Shown in pieces: positions 53,938 through 61,553 of a stretch of 64,000 nucleotides of DNA (position 1 is its first letter; the number at the start of each line of letters is the position of its first letter). Both the position numbers and the translations under genes were made by a program. Where the stretch lies: positions 124,001-188,000 of the forward strand of contig NZ_JRHH01000002.1 of the NCBI RefSeq assembly GCF_000757385.1, written 5' to 3'. This stretch comes from Flavobacterium aquatile LMG 4008 = ATCC 11947 (GTDB lineage Bacteria > Bacteroidota > Bacteroidia > Flavobacteriales > Flavobacteriaceae). The notes beneath the pieces were generated by a model. The model made no database searches, was not told where the DNA came from, and worked only from the letters and a program-made list of their open reading frames with translations.

Positions 53938-54867
53938 ATGATAACAAGTGTTTTTAAAAAATCTACACCAATTAATTATTCTTTCATTGGAATAATGATG
54001 ATTTTATTCTTTTTTGTGTATCAATTTCAGGACACAAAATGGACAAATTCACTATGGCAAATAGGAGAAAAAGTAGGATTGTTGTTGATTTTATTTGCTT
54101 CTGTTTTTTTATCGAATTTTATTGTAAAAAAGAACGGATTGACTAAAGACAGTGCCTTCACAATACTTTTTTACTTTTTATTTTTATTGTTTTTTCCAAA
54201 AGTTTTAGACAATTATAATTTGATTTTAGCCAATTTTTTTATTCTATTGTCTATGCGAAGATTGGTTTCTTTGCAAACATTAAAAGCACCAAAAGAAAAA
54301 ATATTTGATGCTGCCTTATGGATTTTTGTAGCAAGTTTATTTCACTTTTGGGCAATTCTGTTTATTTTTTTGGTTTATATTTCTATAATTTTTCACGTTT
54401 CAAGAGATTACAGAAACTGGTTAATTCCTTTTGTATCGCTTTTTTTAGCATCAATTGTTTTTGTTCTTTATGCTTTACTATTTGATAAATCGGCAATAAA
54501 CACCTATTTATCATCTGATGGAATTGACTATGCAATTGATTATTTTACAAATGATTATCAAAATATTGCCTTCTCAATTTATGTGGTTTTTTTATTGTTT
54601 TTTACCTTACCTTCGGTTTTTTCATTAACAAATAAGCCATTAAATCTTCAAGCTTCTTACAAAAAAATTCTATTTGCAGTAGTAATTTCAGTTGCAATTT
54701 TTGTCCTATCTACCAATAAAAGCAATGAGGTTTTAGTATTTACTTTTCTACCAATGTCAATTATGGCTACCAATATGATTGAGTATTTACAAAATAAAAT
54801 TCAGCAAGAAATTATTTTGTTTGTATCAATTGCTGCTGCATTATTTTGCTTTTTTACGCAGTTATAA
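53938..54867 (+). CDS. DUF6427-like polytopic membrane protein
   Basis: 309 residues with about nine hydrophobic segments. ITSVFKKSTPINYSFIGIMM is like the DUF6427 start I recall (SxFxKxxPINxxxI). Function unknown. Last 6 bases overlap upp in tail-to-tail order. Confidence 0.65.
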   Translation: MITSVFKKSTPINYSFIGIMMILFFFVYQFQDTKWTNSLWQIGEKVGLLLILFASVFLSNFIVKKNGLTKDSAFTILFYFLFLLFFPKVLDNYNLILANFFILLSMRRLVSLQTLKAPKEKIFDAALWIFVASLFHFWAILFIFLVYISIIFHVSRDYRNWLIPFVSLFLASIVFVLYALLFDKSAINTYLSSDGIDYAIDYFTNDYQNIAFSIYVVFLLFFTLPSVFSLTNKPLNLQASYKKILFAVVISVAIFVLSTNKSNEVLVFTFLPMSIMATNMIEYLQNKIQQEIILFVSIAAALFCFFTQL

Positions 54868-55515
54868 TTTACTTCCGTAAGCTAAATCTCCAGCATCACC
54901 AAGACCTGGAATAATGTAGTTTTTTTCGTTTAGTTTTTCGTCAAGTGCAGCAACCCAAAGATGACAGTTATTAGGAAGATGTTTTTCTAAATAAGCAATT
55001 CCTTCTGGTGCAGCAATTACAACTGCAATATGAATTTCTTTTGGCGTTTCTTCTGTCATTAACTTGTTAAACACAGCAACAATCGATTGACCAGTTGCCA
55101 ACATCGGATCAATTAAAATTAAATTTTTATTTTCAAATGATGGAGCAGCTTGATATTCAACCAAAATATCAAAATAATCATCGTTGTTTGGATGATGACG
55201 ATAAGCAGAAACAAATCCATTTTCGGCATTGTCAAAAATAGTCATAAATCCTGTATGCAATGCTAAGCCAGCGCGAAGAATGGAGCATAAAACCACATTG
55301 TCTGCAACTGTTGTTGTATGTTTTATTCCAAGAGGAGTTTGTACTTCAATAGATTTATATTCTAAAGTTTTACTCAATTCGTAAGCCATAATTTCACCAA
55401 TACGCTCAATATTTTTTCTAAAACGCATGCTGTCTTTTTGAATAATCACATCGCGAATTTCAGCCAAAAAATGATTGAGTATACTATTATTTTCAGAGAT
55501 ATAATGAATATGCAT
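54862..55515 (-). CDS. upp: Uracil phosphoribosyltransferase
   Basis: 217 residues from the ATG giving MHIHYISENNSILNHFL; an in-frame ATG 27 bases upstream is less likely. Salvages uracil to UMP using PRPP. LCSILRAGLALHTGF and the PRPP loop LILIDPMLATGQSIV are the family motifs; AYGSKL-type end is less usual. Own divergent promoter. Confidence 0.95.
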   Translation of the reverse strand: MHIHYISENNSILNHFLAEIRDVIIQKDSMRFRKNIERIGEIMAYELSKTLEYKSIEVQTPLGIKHTTTVADNVVLCSILRAGLALHTGFMTIFDNAENGFVSAYRHHPNNDDYFDILVEYQAAPSFENKNLILIDPMLATGQSIVAVFNKLMTEETPKEIHIAVVIAAPEGIAYLEKHLPNNCHLWVAALDEKLNEKNYIIPGLGDAGDLAYGSKL

Positions 55516-55546
55516 TTTTAGTAAATTTTGAATTAAAGGCAAGTGA

Positions 55547-55578
55547 TTTAAAGCTTTAAACTTTTTTAAAGCTTTAAA
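55547..55578. repeat. Two 14-base palindromes between upp and DUF4254
   Basis: TTTAAAGCTTTAAA occurs at 55547-55560 and again at 55565-55578, each a perfect palindrome, between the divergent upp and DUF4254 genes. They precede the upp promoter and may be operators. Confidence 0.65.
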
Positions 55579-55585
55579 CTATTTT

Positions 55586-55593
55586 CAAAAGTA
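55586..55593 (-). promoter_or_regulatory. Promoter -7 box of upp
   Basis: TACTTTTG on the minus strand fits TAnnTTTG; the two 14-base palindromes lie just downstream of it, between promoter and upp start. Confidence 0.5.
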
Positions 55594-55600
55594 TAAAAAC

Positions 55601-55608
55601 TATATTTG
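55601..55608 (+). promoter_or_regulatory. Promoter -7 box of the DUF4254 gene
   Basis: TATATTTG fits TAnnTTTG, 18 bases before the start codon, back to back with the upp promoter. Confidence 0.6.
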
Positions 55609-55626
55609 TAAAAAAATTATAATAGT

Positions 55627-56232
55627 ATGTTTTCAAAATTTGCCTATTCTATATTTGAACAAAGCATTAAGGATTATCACGTTTACAACAATGTAAACCA
55701 ACCAATTAATAATCCATATCCGAAAGACAAAATTGAACATTTATTGTATTTTAAAAATTGGATAGATACCATTCAATGGCATTACGAAGACATTATTCGT
55801 GATCCAAATATTGATCCTGTTGCAGCATTAACTTTGAAAAGAAAAATCGATGCTTCCAACCAAGAACGTACCGATATGGTAGAATATATTGACAGTTATT
55901 TTCTTCAAAAATATGCTCATGTTGATGTAAAATCTTCTGCAAAAATCAATTCAGAATCTCCAGCTTGGACTTTGGATAGATTGTCAATTTTGGCGTTAAA
56001 AATTTATCACATGAACGAAGAGGCAACTCGTACAGAAGCTTCTCAAGAACACAGAGATAAATGTCAAGAAAAATTGAACGTTCTGTTAGAACAAAGAACC
56101 GATTTATCAACTGCCATCGACGATTTATTATCTGATATTGAAAATGGAGATAAATTTATGAAAGTGTACAAACAGATGAAAATGTACAACGACGACGATT
56201 TGAATCCAATTTTGTATCAAAATAAAAAATAA
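55627..56232 (+). CDS. DUF4254 domain protein
   Basis: 201 residues, all helical, with no signal or membrane segment. KNWIDTIQWHYEDIIRDPNIDPVAALTLKRKIDASNQERTDMVE is the DUF4254 (PF14063) core, with conserved W and H. The family is found next to GT9 heptosyltransferases in Bacteroidetes, as here, so a role in lipopolysaccharide core synthesis is possible. The biochemical function is unknown. Confidence 0.85.
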   Translation: MFSKFAYSIFEQSIKDYHVYNNVNQPINNPYPKDKIEHLLYFKNWIDTIQWHYEDIIRDPNIDPVAALTLKRKIDASNQERTDMVEYIDSYFLQKYAHVDVKSSAKINSESPAWTLDRLSILALKIYHMNEEATRTEASQEHRDKCQEKLNVLLEQRTDLSTAIDDLLSDIENGDKFMKVYKQMKMYNDDDLNPILYQNKK

Positions 56233-56247
56233 ATAGTACGTTTCAAG

Positions 56248-56305
56248 CCATTAAGGTATTAAGAAAAATTAGGAGCAAACTTAATTAAACTTAATACCTT
56301 TATGG
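56248..56305 (+). repeat. Inverted repeat between DUF4254 and GT9
   Basis: CCATTAAGGTATTAAG (56248-56263) and CTTAATACCTTTATGG (56290-56305) pair at 15 of 16 positions around a 26-base loop, then run into TTTTAAAAATC. It could end the upstream transcript or regulate the next gene, which begins 16 bases later. Confidence 0.65.
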
Positions 56306-56321
56306 TTTTAAAAATCATCAT

Positions 56322-57365
56322 TTGCCAAAAAAAATTCAACATATAGCAGTAATACGATTGTCAGCAATGGGTGATGTTGCCATGACAGTTCCTGTTATTA
56401 AAGCTTTTGTAGAGCAAAATGAAGGTGTGAAAATTACGATTGTTTCAATTCCGTTTTACAAACCATTTTTTGAAGGAATTAAAAATGTGAGTTTCTTTGA
56501 AGTTGATGTAAAAAAGCGTCATAAAGGTTTTTGGGGATTATTAAAATTGTTTCCCGATTTAAAAAAGCTAAACATTGATGCAGTTGCCGATTTACATAAT
56601 GTGTTGCGTTCTAAATTTATTAGAAAATTATTTGCTCTAAACGGAAAGCAAGTTGCGTTTACAGATAAAGGGAGAAAAGAAAAAGCCGCATTAACAAGTC
56701 TCGAAAATAAAGAGTTCAAACAATTAAAATCGATGTTTGAACGCCATATAGAAACCTTCAATAAACTAGGATTTTCTATAGATTTATCACATCCAAATTT
56801 CCCTGAAAAAGCTATTTTATCAAATGATATTTTGAAAATTTCTGGTGAAAAAGGCAACTTAAAATGGATTGGAATTGCTCCTTTTGCTCAATATGAAAGC
56901 AAAGTTTATCCGCACGATTTAATGCAAAAAGTAATCGACGAATTAGCATTAAATAACAACAATAAAATCTTCCTATTTGGTGGTGGAAAAAAGGAAATTG
57001 AAATCTTAAATCAGTTTTCAAATGGCAAACAAAATGTAATTGTAGTAGCTGGAAAAATAAATTTACAACAAGAACTACAACTCATTTCCAATCTTGATGT
57101 AATGCTTTCTATGGATTCTGGAAACGCGCACATAGCAGCAATGTTAGGAATAAAAGTCATTACACTTTGGGGTGCAACACATCCGTTTGCTGGATTTTCA
57201 CCGTTTAATCAACCTTTAGAAAATTGCTTGGTTTCTGATAGAAATAAATATCCATTACTTCCAACTTCGGTTTATGGAAATAAAACTGTTGAAGGTTACG
57301 AAGAGGTGATGAGAAGTATTTCGGTGGAAAGTGTTGTGGAGAAGATAAATTTGACGCTTTTTTAA
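56322..57365 (+). CDS. GT9 family glycosyltransferase (heptosyltransferase-like)
   Basis: 347 residues. The start is TTG; no in-frame ATG fits before IAVIRLSAMGDVAMTVPVIKAF, the conserved N-terminal block of WaaF/RfaQ-like enzymes. MLSMDSGNAHIAAMLGIKVITLWGATHPFAGFSPF is the C-terminal sugar-nucleotide block. It would add heptose or another sugar to lipopolysaccharide core. Confidence 0.88.
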   Translation: MPKKIQHIAVIRLSAMGDVAMTVPVIKAFVEQNEGVKITIVSIPFYKPFFEGIKNVSFFEVDVKKRHKGFWGLLKLFPDLKKLNIDAVADLHNVLRSKFIRKLFALNGKQVAFTDKGRKEKAALTSLENKEFKQLKSMFERHIETFNKLGFSIDLSHPNFPEKAILSNDILKISGEKGNLKWIGIAPFAQYESKVYPHDLMQKVIDELALNNNNKIFLFGGGKKEIEILNQFSNGKQNVIVVAGKINLQQELQLISNLDVMLSMDSGNAHIAAMLGIKVITLWGATHPFAGFSPFNQPLENCLVSDRNKYPLLPTSVYGNKTVEGYEEVMRSISVESVVEKINLTLF

Positions 57366-57373
57366 AATTAGAT

Positions 57374-57820
57374 TCAATCCACTTCATTTCTTTCCCACTC
57401 TATTAGTCTGTTGAAAATTAAGATAGAAGTTGAATAAAAAAGCATCGACATTCCAAAAAAACCACTCGATAAAATGGAACTTGATATATCAGTTTCTTTA
57501 AAGGTTTTCGAAAAGAAAATTATTGCCGAAAAAAAACTTATTCCTAATATTCCTAAAATCCAATTTGGCGCTTTTTCAAAAAATGGAATTAAAGGAATTC
57601 CTGAATTTAAAAATTGATTATTATCATATTCATAATCATTTATGACAGAATTGTTTTTTGCATAAAAAATTGAAGAACCACTAGAAATAAAAACACCGAT
57701 AAACACAATCCAAAGTAATGGAATTATTTTTACCAGGTCAATTTCAAATAAGTTCAATAAAACAATTAAAGTAGAAATAGACCAGCCAATTAAAGAAAAG
57801 AAATATAATTTTTGTTTCAT
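57374..57820 (-). CDS. Hypothetical four-helix membrane protein
   Basis: 148 residues with hydrophobic segments at about 5-25, 31-52, 90-108 and 118-138. No family recognised. A soluble patch in the middle (NDYEYDNNQFLNSGIPLIPFF) is the only distinctive part. It is convergent with the GT9 gene and stands alone. Confidence 0.55.
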   Translation of the reverse strand: MKQKLYFFSLIGWSISTLIVLLNLFEIDLVKIIPLLWIVFIGVFISSGSSIFYAKNNSVINDYEYDNNQFLNSGIPLIPFFEKAPNWILGILGISFFSAIIFFSKTFKETDISSSILSSGFFGMSMLFYSTSILIFNRLIEWERNEVD

Positions 57821-58000
57821 TTATGTTGATATAATTTACAGCTCACAAATAAATTTTTATTATCAAGACAAATCTCTAAGATTTAGCTTTTCAAATTTTG
57901 AAACCATTTTACAAATCTGCGAATCTGGAGCAGAAATTAACGGATTAATTAAAACACAATCTATTCAACTGAACACTGAAATCTGAACACAGCCAACTGA

Positions 58001-59056
58001 CTAAACATCATCAAAATCAACAAATATTTCACTACTTGTTGGATGCGCTTGACAAGTTAAAATCAATCCGCTTTCGACTTCTTTATCTGTCAAAATAGAG
58101 TTCTTTTTCATTTCGGCTGTACCTTTTGAAATTCGTGCTAAGCAACTGCTGCAAATTCCGCCTTGGCAAGAATAAGGCGCATCGATGCCTTGTTTTAAAG
58201 CAGCTTCCAATAAAGTTTGCTTCTGACTCATTTCAAATGTTGCTTCGTCACCATCAACTAAAACCGTGATTTTTGTATGACCATTTTCTGAAGTTGCAAT
58301 TTCTTTTTCTGCCGAAGTTGATGTTGAAAATAATTCAAATTTGATATTTTTCTCAGCAACATTGTGTTCTTTTAAAACATCAGAAACCAAATTAATCATT
58401 TCTTCTGGACCGCATAAATAGAATTTAGAAAACTCTTTTTCCTTGTGTTTGTTGTTCAGTACAAAATTCACATTGGCTTTATCAATTCTGCCAAAAAGTT
58501 CATTCTCAACTTTTATTTGAGTATAAGCATAATGCACAAAAAAACGTCCTACATATTGCAATTGCAAATCATGTAATTCTTGATGAAATATCGTTTCGTC
58601 GTTATTTTTATTTCCATAAACTAATACAAAAGTGCTGTCTTTTTCGTTATGTAAAACCGATTTTAGAATGGACATCACCGGTGTAATTCCGCTTCCAGCA
58701 ACAAAAGCTGCGTAGTTTCTTTGTCTTCCAACTTGTGGTTCAAATGTAAATTTACCTTCGGGTTGACCAACTTCAATTATGTCACCAACTTTCAAATTTT
58801 CATTAGCAAACTTGGAGAAATTTCCGTTTTTAACCGATTTAATTGCTATTCGAAGTTCACCACTTTCTGGCGAAGAACAAATTGAATAAGCTCGACGAAT
58901 TTCTTGTCCGTCAAGCGTCAGTTTTAAGTTAATGTATTGACCTGCAGTAAATTGATAAGCAGATTGTAATTCGGCTGGAACATTAAAAACAACAGAAACC
59001 GCGCTTGCCGTTTCACGTTTTACTTCTTTGACTTGTAATTTATAAAAAGCTGACAT
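58001..59056 (-). CDS. PaaE-like ferredoxin-type oxidoreductase (FAD, NAD, 2Fe-2S)
   Basis: 351 residues: a flavin domain with RRAYSICSS (54-62), a NAD(P) domain with GSGITPVMS (121-129) and CGPEEM (215-220), and a C-terminal plant-type 2Fe-2S domain with cysteines 297, 302, 305 and 335. This order is that of PaaE, the reductase of phenylacetyl-CoA epoxidase. No paaABCD genes are nearby, so another partner oxygenase or a general ferredoxin-reductase role is more likely. Own promoter. Confidence 0.85.
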   Translation of the reverse strand: MSAFYKLQVKEVKRETASAVSVVFNVPAELQSAYQFTAGQYINLKLTLDGQEIRRAYSICSSPESGELRIAIKSVKNGNFSKFANENLKVGDIIEVGQPEGKFTFEPQVGRQRNYAAFVAGSGITPVMSILKSVLHNEKDSTFVLVYGNKNNDETIFHQELHDLQLQYVGRFFVHYAYTQIKVENELFGRIDKANVNFVLNNKHKEKEFSKFYLCGPEEMINLVSDVLKEHNVAEKNIKFELFSTSTSAEKEIATSENGHTKITVLVDGDEATFEMSQKQTLLEAALKQGIDAPYSCQGGICSSCLARISKGTAEMKKNSILTDKEVESGLILTCQAHPTSSEIFVDFDDV

Positions 59057-59072
59057 TGTGATAATTTTTTTA

Positions 59073-59080
59073 CAAAGATA
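59073..59080 (-). promoter_or_regulatory. Promoter -7 box of the PaaE-like gene
   Basis: TATCTTTG on the minus strand fits TAnnTTTG, 16 bases before the start codon. Confidence 0.55.
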
Positions 59081-59177
59081 ATAAATCGCAAGTGTTTACT
59101 TCGTATTGAAAGTTTGAAATATTTGTAACAATTATCTACATTTATAAACTAATTAACAAACCAATAAATAAGTAACT

Positions 59178-60647
59178 ATGTTCAAACATTTTATTATGCT
59201 CGAATGGAAAGCATTTCTCCGCTCGGCTTCTTTAGGAACTAATATTGCCATGAAAATCTTTATGGGATTTTTTGCAGTTTATTTCATGGTGATTTTTATT
59301 GCTGCCGGAGTGGGCGCTTTTTACATCTTAAAAGAAGAAGGATATGAACCACTGGCAACCGTAAATAAATTTATGATTTATTATTTATTTGCCGATTTGT
59401 TAATTAGGTATTTTCTTCAAAAAATGCCAGTTTTAAATATTAAACCATTACTTACTTTACCTATTAAAAGAAACACGATTGTTCATTTCACACTTGGGAA
59501 AACCGCTTTGTCGTTCTTCAATTGGTCGCATGCACTTTTCTTTATTCCGTTTTCAATTGTTCTATTATTAAATGGTTACAATACTATCAATGTGGTTTTG
59601 TGGCATTTAGGAATGATGTCATTATTTTATTTAAACAATTTTATAAATGTATTAATCAATAATAAAAACAGTGTTTTCTACTCGGTTATAGCTGTTGTTG
59701 GAGGTTTTGGTTTGGCGCATTATTATGAATTATTTGATGTTACAACTTATACTCAACCGTTTTTTCAAGCGATGTACGAAACCTTTTTTGTGTTTTTAAT
59801 TCCGATGATTTTGGTAGCTGCGACGTATTATTTTGCTTTTAATTATTTCAAAAGTAATTTAAATTTAGACGAAGGTTTGGCAACCAAAAGTGATATCGCA
59901 AAGACACAAAATTTCACTTTCTTAGACCAATTTGGAACTTTAGGAACATTCTTAAAAAATGACATTCGATTATTATTACGAAATAAACGTTCTAAAACTA
60001 CCTTGATAATGAGTTTCTTATTCATTTTTTACGGATTGCTGTTTTTCACCAATTCGATAGAAGCTTATCAAAGTCCGATGTTTCAAATTTTTGCTGGAAT
60101 TTTTGTTTCAGGAGGATTTCTTTTCACATTTGGACAATTTGTACCGAGTTGGGATAGTGCCTATTATCAATTAATGATGAGTCAAAACATTCAATACCGA
60201 GAATACATCAGTTCTAAATGGTGGTTGATGGTTATTGGAACTTTAATTTCAACTATTCTAGCATCATTTTATCTGTTTTTCGGACTTCATACTTATTTAT
60301 TAATAGTTTGTGGTGCGATTTTCAACATTGGTGTAAACTCACATTTGGTGATGCTTGGCGGAGCATTTGTAAAAACTCCAATCGATTTAACAACCGGGAA
60401 AGGAGCATTTGGCGATAAGCAAGCATTCAATTTTAAAACGATGTTAATTGCCATTCCAAAAATGCTCTTTCCAATGGCACTTTACGCAATTGGAAATTAT
60501 TTTTTCTCGCAAAATATCGGATTATTGTTTGTAGCTCTCGCCGGAATCATAGGATTTGCCTTTAGAAATTATGTTTTCAATCAAATTGAAAAAATCTACA
60601 AAAGAGAAAAATACGCAACAATCGCTGCTTACAAACAAAAAAACTAG
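59178..60647 (+). CDS. DUF5687 family ABC-exporter permease
   Basis: 489 residues with about twelve hydrophobic segments. FKHFIMLEWKAFLRSASLGTNIAMKIFMGFFAVY is the DUF5687 (PF18940) start as I recall it. DIRLLLRNKRSKTTLIMSFLF marks the repeat of the pattern in the second half, so it resembles a fused pair of ABC-2-type permeases. The ATPase gene follows 43 bases on. Substrate unknown. Confidence 0.8.
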   Translation: MFKHFIMLEWKAFLRSASLGTNIAMKIFMGFFAVYFMVIFIAAGVGAFYILKEEGYEPLATVNKFMIYYLFADLLIRYFLQKMPVLNIKPLLTLPIKRNTIVHFTLGKTALSFFNWSHALFFIPFSIVLLLNGYNTINVVLWHLGMMSLFYLNNFINVLINNKNSVFYSVIAVVGGFGLAHYYELFDVTTYTQPFFQAMYETFFVFLIPMILVAATYYFAFNYFKSNLNLDEGLATKSDIAKTQNFTFLDQFGTLGTFLKNDIRLLLRNKRSKTTLIMSFLFIFYGLLFFTNSIEAYQSPMFQIFAGIFVSGGFLFTFGQFVPSWDSAYYQLMMSQNIQYREYISSKWWLMVIGTLISTILASFYLFFGLHTYLLIVCGAIFNIGVNSHLVMLGGAFVKTPIDLTTGKGAFGDKQAFNFKTMLIAIPKMLFPMALYAIGNYFFSQNIGLLFVALAGIIGFAFRNYVFNQIEKIYKREKYATIAAYKQKN

Positions 60648-60653
60648 TTTTAG

Positions 60654-60685
60654 ACTAATTACTATTCACTAATCACTAATTACTA
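60654..60685. repeat. ACTAATTACT-type array between permease and ATPase genes
   Basis: ACTAATT/ACTATTC/ACTAATC units in period 7, in the opposite orientation to 19898-19930. It fills the spacer between the permease and ATPase genes and ends just before the ATPase start. Confidence 0.75.
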
Positions 60686-60690
60686 CAATA

Positions 60691-61389
60691 ATGATACAAG
60701 TAAACAATCTTTCAAAAACATATAACAACGGAGTTAAAGTATTAAACATCACTAATCTTGATATTCCAAAAGGACAAAGCTTCGGATTAGTAGGAAATAA
60801 CGGCGCTGGAAAAACAACTTTTTTCAGTTTGTTATTAGATTTAATTCAGCCTTCAACAGGATTTATAAAAAACAATTCCATTCAAGTAAATTTAAGTGAA
60901 GCCTGGAAACCATTCACTGCTGCTTTTATTGACGAAAGTTTCCTTATCGGATATTTAACAGCCGAAGAATATTTCTATTTTATCGGAGATTTACGCAATC
61001 AAAACAAAGCCGATGTTGATGCGCTTTTAGCAAAACACGAAGAATTTTTTAACGGAGAAATTTTGAAGAGTAAAAAATACTTGCGTGATTTATCTAAAGG
61101 AAACATGAAAAAAGTAGGAATCATTGCGGCTTTAATAGGAAATCCAGAAGTGGTAATTTTTGACGAACCATTTGCCAATTTAGATCCAACAACGGTAAAT
61201 CGATTGAAGAAAATAATCAAAGAATTATCTGAAAATCCAGAGGTTACGGTTTTAGTTTCTTCTCACGATTTAGTTCACACCGTTGAGGTTTGCAATAGAA
61301 TTGTAGCTTTAAACAAAGGTGAAATTGTAAAAGATATTGAAACATCGCCAGAAACATTGAAAGAATTAGAAGCATTTTTTGCTGTATAA
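60691..61389 (+). CDS. ABC transporter ATP-binding protein
   Basis: 232 residues. Walker A GNNGAGKT at 35-42, a divergent signature LSKGNMKK at 134-141 in place of LSGGQ, Walker B VVIFDEP at 154-160, and the H-loop in SSHDLVH. It powers the DUF5687 permease encoded just upstream. ABC-2 exporter class; cargo unknown. Confidence 0.95.
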   Translation: MIQVNNLSKTYNNGVKVLNITNLDIPKGQSFGLVGNNGAGKTTFFSLLLDLIQPSTGFIKNNSIQVNLSEAWKPFTAAFIDESFLIGYLTAEEYFYFIGDLRNQNKADVDALLAKHEEFFNGEILKSKKYLRDLSKGNMKKVGIIAALIGNPEVVIFDEPFANLDPTTVNRLKKIIKELSENPEVTVLVSSHDLVHTVEVCNRIVALNKGEIVKDIETSPETLKELEAFFAV

Positions 61390-61408
61390 TTTTTTAAATT
61401 TGATAAAT

Positions 61409-61442
61409 AAATCCGCAAGACTTTTAAGTTTTTTGCGGATTT
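61409..61442 (+). terminator. Intrinsic terminator of the ABC operon
   Basis: AAATCCGCAA (61409-61418) pairs perfectly with TTGCGGATTT (61433-61442), followed by a T-rich run. It is 20 bases after the ATPase stop. Confidence 0.85.
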
Positions 61443-61553
61443 CTTTTTTAAAAAAACTTACAATTTATTTTCACGTATCAAAAAGAAACGTATTTTTACC
61501 AGTTAGTTATACTAAAATTAACCTTTTAGAGTTAATTATTAAAACGTTTTACA

